Source: Medakamo hakoo
Lineage: Eukaryota > Chlorophyta > Trebouxiophyceae > Coccomyxaceae
Direction: 5' to 3'
DNA length: 64,000 nt
NCBI GenBank assembly: GCA_026636295.1
Contig: CP089460.1
Span: forward strand, 682,001-746,000
Positions 57,899 to 64,000 of the stretch are shown here, piece by piece. The position numbers and the translations under genes are program-made. Position 1 is the first letter of the stretch, and each line of letters opens with the position of its first letter. The notes beneath the pieces are model-generated. The model ran no database searches, was not told the origin of the DNA, and was given only the letters and a program-made list of their open reading frames with translations.

Positions 57899-60800
57899 TC
57901 ACCCGCCCAGCCCGCACACCCCCGCCACGCCCGCCCCGTCCAGGCCCCACTCGCCCGGCCGCGCGCACACCACCCCGCTGCCACGAGCCACCCGCCGCCC
58001 AGCCCGCGGGTCATGGGCAGTGGCCCGCGCCACGGCCGACGCCGCGGCGGACGCGGCGGCGGCGGCCGCCGCGACGCCAGGGTCCACCACCAGCGCGTCG
58101 CCGCCGCCGCCCGGGTCGCCGCCCGGCCCCGACGACTCCACGCCGAAGGACAGGCCGTACGTGTCGTGGGACGCGCCCAGGACGACGGCCTGCCCCGCGG
58201 TGACGGGCACCGGCGCCACCCATTGCAGCGCCTGCCCCCACGACGGGCGGCGGCCGGCGGCGTGCGCCGCGTGCGGCGAGGTGGACAGGCGCACGGCGCC
58301 GCCGCTCCCTCCGCCCGGTCCGCCGCCGCCGCCGCCGCCGCCCTCCCCCAAGCACAGGTCAAACCAAAACAGGACGGCCGTCACCGTGCCGTCGGCCAGG
58401 GCGGGCGCCGCCAGCGTCGCGGTCCCGGGCGTCAGCAAGTCTGCCGGGGCCGCGCCCGCAAAGTCCCAGCCAAACGCGCGGACGGGGCGCGTCAGCGGCC
58501 GCCACGGCAGGCCCAGGCCCGGGGCGCCGCCGCCGCCGCTCCCTGCCCCCAGCTCCACGGCTTCGTACTCGGCCCGCGCGCGGAAGGGGCGCGTGAACGC
58601 CCAGGTGAGGGGGGGCGAGGGCGGGCCCGGCAGCGCCGTGGGCGGCGGCGCGCTGACCTCGACCGCCTGCGCCCAGACGTCGGCCCGGCACGGGACGACG
58701 GCGCCGCCCGGCCGCACCAGGCCGCGGGCCTTGGCGGCCGCCACGATGTGCAAGGCGCCCTCGCCGATCAGCCCGGCGTCAAACACCTCAAAGACCAGGG
58801 CGTCGGCTGGGCGCGGGAGGGTGGGCGGCGACCCCGGCGGGCGGGTCGGGTCGGGCGGCGCTGAGGGCGCGCCGCCGCCCGCGCCGCCATCCCCGCCGGC
58901 CGTCGCGCGGCGGACGTCGCCCGCGACGACGGCGACGGTGCGGGCCCAGCCCGTGGCGGCGACCGTGCCCGCCGCGGCCGCCGCCAGCGCGGGGCAGGAC
59001 TCCACGCACGTCACGCGCGCCGCGCCCGCCCGCGCGGCGAGCAGCCCCAGCAAGCCCGTGCCCGCGCCCGCGTCCAGGACGTGCGGCCGGTCGCCGCCGG
59101 GGCCGCGCAGGGTGTGCAGGACGCGCGTCAGGGCGGCGTCGTACGCCGCCGCCCGCCCGCCGTCCGCCACCATGTCCCAGTGCCAGCGCGGCAGCCAGGC
59201 GGGCGGGAAGGGGGAGGGGAGCGGGGGCGGGACGGGCGGCAGGGCTGGGCAGGCGGGCGCGCCGCCCGTGTCGCTGCTGCCGCCGCCGCCGCCCGCCGCG
59301 TCCGCCGCCGTCACGACCACGTGGTCCCGGTCCCACCGCACGCGCACGGACAGCGCCGCTTCTCCGGCAGGGCTGCGGGCCAGCGCCGCGCCGACGGGGC
59401 ACGGCCCGCCGTGCGAGAGCCAGTGGAGGCCGAGGCCCAGGGAGGGCGCCGCGTGGGGGGCGGCGGCGGACGCGGCGGCGGCGTCGCCGCCTTCGTGCCC
59501 CACCGGCGACAGGGCGACGCCGGCGCCCAGGTCCAGCACCGACCAGGTGACCAGGGCGGCGGGCGCGCCGCCGCCGACCGCGACCGCGGCCGCAGGGTCG
59601 GGCGGGAGGGCGACGCGGACGGCGTGCGTGGCGTCACCCTCCCAGGCAGCGGCGGCGCCTCCGTCGCCGGCGCCGCCCGCGACGGCCAGGGCAGACGTGC
59701 CGGCGCAGGCGGCCGCCCCGCCCGCCCGCTCCACCGCCGCCCGGGCCCGGGCCGTGACGTCGACCTCCGCCAGGGTGAAGGGCGCCGACAGGGGGATGAG
59801 GCCGGGCGGCAGGGCGCCGACCCACCCGCCGCCACCACCACCGGCGCCGGCGTCCAGCCTGTCCGCCGCCCAGCCCCACCGAAAGGCGTCCAGGGCAGGT
59901 CCCACAGGCATGCCCGCCGGCGCGTGCGGGTCGGGCAGGGCGGGCGTGGGGCCGCCCCCGCCCGCCCACCGCCCGCCGCGCGCGTCGGCCACGACGGCCG
60001 CGCGCACGGTCACCCGGCCGGGCAGGGCGACGACGTCGGGGGACAGGAGCCCCCGCGCGGCGGCGGCGTCCAGGGCCGCCAGCGCACCCGCGCCCAGCGG
60101 CGTGTGGTCCCACAGGTCCGTCAGGACAAGGGACGCGGGCGCGGGGAGCGGCGTCGCGGCCGGGGACGCCTCGGCCGGCGGCCCGGGCGGCCGCAGGCCT
60201 GCAAAGCCCGCCGGTGCCAGGGCCGTCGTGGCGGTGGTGGCCGGCGTGCGTGAGCCGCCTTCCTCCAACCCGGCCGCCAGGAACCGGGTGGCCAGCGGGC
60301 CGGGCTCGGCCGCGACGACGGTGAGCAGCGGGGGGTGGGACGGCGCCGGGGCGCGAGCGCGCGCCGCGTGGCCCGCCACCGTCGCCGCCAGGACCAGCGC
60401 CGCCGGCCCGCCGCCCAAGCTCAGCGCCACGGCTGGGCCGGCAGTGCCGCCCGACACCAAGGCCTCCACCGCCGCGCCCACTCCCGCCGCCCAGCCACTC
60501 ATGCGCCCGCCGTCGGCCGCCGCCGCCGCGGCGCGCCGCACGCCGGCCAGGTCGCCCGCCGCCGCAGCCAAACCCGCGACCGTGCCCACGTCTGGCAGGG
60601 TCGAGGCCGCCGCGGTCTGGTCGGTTGCAGGGGCGCAGGAAGACGCGCACGAAGCCTGCGCGCCCACCGCCGCGGCGCGGAGCAGCGCGCCCGCGCGCAC
60701 CAGCCGGTCGCCCGGCACGCAGCCGGCCGGCCCGGCCCAGCCATACTCGGCCATGTCCCAGTCGGGGGCAGCGGCCGCGGACCGGAACTGGTGTGTCATG

Positions 60801-61457
60801 GCCGCGACGGTGGAGGCGGTGGCCGTCGAGCGCAGCGCGCGGGCCGCGGCGGAGGCGGTGAGAGCCGCGGCCGCGGCCGCGTCTGCAGCAGCAGCTGCGG
60901 CAGCACGCACGGCCGCGCCCGCCGCCCGCTCCACGGCTGGGTCGGCCTGGCCCTGCCGTGCAGCTAACCGGGCAGCCGTGCTGTACGACACGGCTGCGGC
61001 ACCCCAGTCCCGGCCTGCCGCGGCCGCCGCGCCCGCGCGAAAGTGGGCTTTCGGCCAGGCCGGCGCGAGGTGGGCCGCGCGCGCCGCCGCCGCCGCGGCG
61101 CCGCGTACGTCGCCTGCCTTCAGCAACGCGGCCGCCTGGTTGGAGGGTATGGCTGGGTCGTGTGGGTCGCCGGCAGCCGCCGACAGGTAGTGGTCGGCCG
61201 CGGCTGGATGAGTGGGTGGGGTGGGGTGAGAGGGGAGAGGGGAGGGGGGTGGGGGAGGGAGAGGGCGGGGCGGCCGTAACCGACCCCCCTCTCCCTGCAC
61301 GCTCCCACCGCATCACACCTCTGAACCGCCCCTCTTTAAACGCCGCATTCCCTTCGGCCCGGCACGCCACCACAGCCGCCGCGATGTCGTCCGGGTCGGC
61401 CAGGGCCAGGGCGGCGGCGGCGCAGGTGGGCGGGGAGGAAGGGTGGTGGATGGTCAT
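57899..61457 (-). CDS. TPR-containing protein arginine methyltransferase (PRMT9/PRMT7-like)
   Basis: Exons complement(61319..61457) and complement(57899..61203) give 1,147 residues. TPR repeats are at the N-terminus: ACRAEGNAAFKEGRFRAAAD, SNQAAALLKAGDVRGAAAAA and PAWPKAHFRAGAAAA. Two methyltransferase-like regions follow. The second is canonical: RWHWDMVADGGRAAAYDAAL, motif I VLDAGAGTGLLGLLAARAGA, VTCVES, and the double-E-like loop ALVFEVFDAGLIGEGALH, then GGAVVPCRADVWAQAVEV. The first keeps only remnants (AVALSLGGGPAALVL; LVLTDLWDHTPLGAGALAAL; LPGRVTVRAAVV) and looks inactive. A C-terminal beta-barrel (LQWVAPVPVTAGQAVVLGAS) closes it. TPR plus tandem domains match PRMT9, which methylates splicing factor SF3B2. 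Here the C-terminal copy, not the N-terminal one, has the intact motifs. Confidence 0.85.
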
Positions 61458-61655
61458 TTTGAGAGAGATGGAGGAGGTGTGTGTGTTGCGTTTTTCTTCT
61501 CGTGTAGAGGGAGGTGTGTGCAGGGAACGGGCTGCCGTCGCTTGTTCTTTTGCCTTGCACTCCCCAGGTCCTCCTCCTCTCTCCCTCTCTCTCAACTCTC
61601 ACTCTCACAGCCATGCGGCGCAATGACTCTCGCGTGGTCACCCCTCCCCTCCCTC

Positions 61656-61869
61656 TCACTTGGTCGGCGCCGGCTTGGTGTCCGCGGCGGCCGCGGCCGC
61701 CGTCGTCCCGGCGCCTCCTGCCGCAGGCGCCGGCGCCGCCGCGGCCGCCGCGCCAGCGCCCGCTTCGCTCTGGTACGACGGCGGCGCGACCAGGACGGGA
61801 GAGCCCAGGACGGGCCCGGGCGGCGTCGGGCTGTACCAGCCGTACTGCGCGGGCGAGGGCGTTGGGTAC

Positions 61870-61913
<44 letters not shown>

Positions 61914-62773
61914 GCCGCCGCCGGCAGCGAAGCCCATTTGGTACGTCGCGGCCTGGGCGGCGGCTTGAGCCTGGGCGGCCCGCATGTCTTGCATGAGGCC
62001 TGATGAGGCCGTGTGGGTGTTCGGGAGGGAGGGAGGGAGGAGGGAGGCAGGGGGTGAGGGTGGGTGGGGTCCGGGCGCGCTGGCGGTCGAGGCGGGGAGC
62101 TGGCCGCGCGAGCGGGCATGCCACCGCCACACTGAACGCCGACGCTCGCGCCCCTCCCTCCACTCCAGCCCCCTGTCCATTGCGTGCACCACCAAACCAA
62201 CGTACCGATCGTGCACATGGCGTGGATGACACCTGTGTCGCATGCATGGGTGGGGCGAAGAGGTGAGTGCAGGTGGATGGCACAACCTCGCGTGCCTGCT
62301 GATGCCTTTGCACACACACGCACGTTCCGACAGCCGCTGCGCGCCGTCGGAATCACAATAAACCGCCTCCACCCCCTAGCCAGGACATGTAACATGTCTG
62401 TGAGCTGGCGCCGGGAGGGAGGCGTGGCGCGCGTGCCCCGCCTCGCCGCATTCTTGGATGGTGGGATGGAGGCACCACACACGCCCGCGGCACCGACCCG
62501 GACACCCTTACCAGGAAACCAGCCGAGCATTGTGAACAGCACGTTGAACAGAATGGACGCCAGGTCACCGCCGGCCAGCGCCACGGCGACGGGCGGGAGG
62601 ATGAAGCACCACAACAGCGCGAGGACTGTGATGCACGGGTCGGGCGAGGCCGGGGTCGCGACCAAGACGGACGTCGGACCGGGCCCTACCGCATACGTCG
62701 GCATGGGCGGGGGCGCCGTGTTGCCGTACGCGGCCGACGTGCCGTCCGGTTTGATGGCGGCGGCGGAGGCCAT
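61656..62773 (-). CDS. PMP3/UPF0057-like small membrane protein with long tails
   Basis: Exons complement(62512..62773), (62206..62232) and (61656..61999) give 210 residues. The core has two membrane helices: CITVLALLWCFILPPVAVAL, then DLASILFNVLFTMLGWFPGV followed by IHAM. This is the PMP3/RCI2/Esi3 signature (LPP in helix 1, N-x-L-x-T-x-LG-x-x-PG-x-IHA in helix 2). These plasma-membrane proteolipids affect membrane potential and salt or cold tolerance. Family members are usually 52-75 residues. This one adds about 48 residues before and about 115 after (QDMRAAQAQAA, a 13-Gly run, Tyr/Pro-rich YPTPSPAQYGWYSPTPPG, Ala run). Such tailed forms occur in fungi and algae. It is head to head with an MFS gene. 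Confidence 0.88.
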
Positions 62774-62966
62774 TGGCGTGTGTGTGTGTGTTTGTGGTGG
62801 TGGTGCGAGCCTGGACGTCGGCGGAGGCTGGAACGAAAAAAGGAGGAGTGGAGGGGGGGGGGGGGGGGGAGCGGGGCGGTGCGCAACAGCAGCAGACGAG
62901 AGAAAAGAAAGCGGCGGGCGCGGGGCCCACACTCACGAGCGGGGCCAGCCCCTCCTGACGCCCGCC

Positions 62967-64000
62967 ATGCCGCCCAGCCCGGGCGGCCGCGAGGAGACAA
63001 GCCTGCCTCGCAGCCAGCTCCTGTCCATATGGTGAGTGAGGGGGTTTGCCCGTGGAGTCTCGTGGCGTGTGTTGTTGTCTCTCGTGGCCGCCACCCCATT
63101 TGCTTCGACCGCCGTGGCCCGACCACACCGCCTCGCCCCCGCGCTCTCACGCACACACTGCGCCCGGCCGCCTCGCCCACCCGAAACCCCAAAACAGGAC
63201 CGCCCAGTTTGTCGAAGCCGTCCACACGACCATGCCCTACTCCGTCGCGGTCTACATGGTCCGCGACCTGCTCGCCCACGACGGCGGCGGCGGCGGCTCG
63301 ACGGCGGCGGCCCTGGACGAGTCTGTCGTTGGATGGAAGACCGGCATCCTCGCCGCCGCCTTCTCCTTCGCCCAGTTCCTGACGTCGCTCGCCTGGGGCA
63401 AAGTCTCCGACTCCATCGGGCGCCGGCCCGTCGTGTGCGTGTCGGCCATCGCGTCGGGCAGCTCCGCCATTGCCTTCGGCCTCGCGCCGTCGTACGGCGC
63501 CGCCTGCCTGGCCAGGCTTTGGGGGGGCGCGCTCAACGCCACGTTCGGCGCGTTGAAGAGCATCATTGCGGAGGCGTGCGCGGCGCGCGGAGCGGGGCAG
63601 ACCCGCCCCATGTCGCTGCTGGCGTTGGCCTGGGGCGCGGGCGTCATCGCGGGCCCGGCCCTGGGCGCGCTCGCGTCGCCGTGTGCGGCAGGCGAGCCGT
63701 CCGCCCTCGCCCGGGCGTGGCCGGCCGGGTGCGCGGCGTCGCCCTCGCCCGGCCTGTGGGTGCGCCACCCGTTCTTGCCGCCCTGCATCGTCGCGGCCGG
63801 GTGCTCCGCCGCCGCCCTGGCCGTCTCGCTGTTTGTGCTCGAAGAAACACTGCCGTCGGCGGTGGCGGCCCGCCAGCGCGCGGCGAGGGGCGCGGCGCTG
63901 GGCGACGCCCGCGCGTCGTCGTCCCTGGCGCGCGCGGTCGCGGCGCTGCGGGGGCGGCTGCTGGGCGGGCCGCGCGCGACGCTGTCGTCGCCGTACGTAG
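62967..64000 (+). CDS. MFS transporter, ZIFL-like, 3' end outside the window
   Basis: Exons 62967..63031 and 63198..64000+ (donor GTGAGT, acceptor AACAG). About 289 residues are visible. The start MPPSPGGREETSLPRSQLLS leads into helix 1 (TAQFVEAVHTTMPYSVAVYM). Further matches are GWKTGILAAAFSFAQFLTSL, the MFS loop motif WGKVSDSIGRRPV, GSSAIAFGLAPSYG, LWGGALNATFGALKSIIAEA, MSLLALAWGAGVIAGPALGA and a later helix ending FVLEETLPS. The order fits the plant ZINC-INDUCED FACILITATOR-like branch (12 helices expected, about six seen). Substrates in that branch are metal chelates, auxin or potassium. The final bases tacgtag could be another donor, so the gene probably continues with an intron. Confidence 0.85.

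Noticed and set aside
57816-61190. A 1,124-codon open frame on the plus strand opposite the PRMT9-like gene
   Set aside because: It lies antisense to a recognisable protein. Its translation is Ala/Pro/Ser/Arg low complexity with no motifs. Long antisense frames are expected when GC is very high because stop codons are AT-rich.
1-64000. Integrated virus, retroelement, bacterial island, CRISPR array or plasmid sequence
   Set aside because: No reverse transcriptase, integrase, capsid, transposase, phage or CRISPR repeat pattern was seen. Genes are intron-bearing and of the green lineage throughout.

Overview
The window looks like nuclear DNA of a very GC-rich unicellular green alga (Viridiplantae). 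The evidence is plastid functions (a CtpA-type D1 protease, an HCF173-like psbA factor, a lumenal DnaJ-zinc-finger protein, SppA), green-lineage families (ALT-type thioesterase, FAE1-type ketoacyl-CoA synthase, an LCL-domain clock-type protein), spliceosomal introns with GTGAGT/GTGCGT donors and CAG acceptors, and TGTAA poly(A) signals after several genes. A gene for the outer-arm dynein intermediate chain DNAI2/IC69 implies a flagellated stage, or descent from one. The genus cannot be named from sequence alone; a high-GC prasinophyte or core chlorophyte is the best guess. No viral, transposon, CRISPR or plasmid element was recognised.

Layout. 1-3736: three genes of unknown function (one cut by the window edge, one acidic-tailed, one intronless). 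3737-6418: the only sizeable gene desert. It holds a tRNA-Lys(CTT) gene with a long intron, a decayed duplicate copy of it, and a tandem repeat between the two. 6419-13263: a PI31-like tail-anchored protein, an NEMF/Rqc2 homologue and a CtpA protease. 13533-17051: two convergent lipid genes (ALT-type thioesterase, KCS). 17357-22178: CDK5RAP3, PIG-H and DNAI2. 22507-32952: a two-RRM RNA-binding protein, an ABC1/ADCK kinase, the lumenal DnaJ-zinc-finger protein, the LCL-domain protein and SppA. 33087-45453: a Kelch protein, a CENP-A-like histone H3, DNA2 and an E(z)-type methyltransferase. 45629-54519: serine acetyltransferase, a secreted ShKT/aldo-keto-reductase-like protein, ribosomal protein eL39, a SUMO-targeted RING ligase, the HCF173-like protein and bS16. 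54862-64000: an ASCH protein, an HMG-box protein built from micro-exons, a TPR/PRMT9-like methyltransferase, a PMP3-like membrane protein and an MFS transporter running off the end.

Genes are packed at 60-800 bp spacing, often in head-to-head or tail-to-tail pairs, with no operon logic. Some neighbours share themes: chromatin and genome maintenance (CENP-A-like histone, DNA2, E(z)), plastid photosystem biogenesis (HCF173-like with bS16), and fatty-acid chemistry (thioesterase with KCS).

The gene models were built by joining exons at canonical GT-AG sites where reading frame and family homology agreed. All of them close in frame. Two features recur. Several genes have extremely short first coding exons (3, 6, 9, 15 and 18 nt). 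Many introns have a G/T-rich 5' half and a C/A-rich 3' half that are mutually complementary, so the intron could fold with its ends together. Neither has been tested by computation here.
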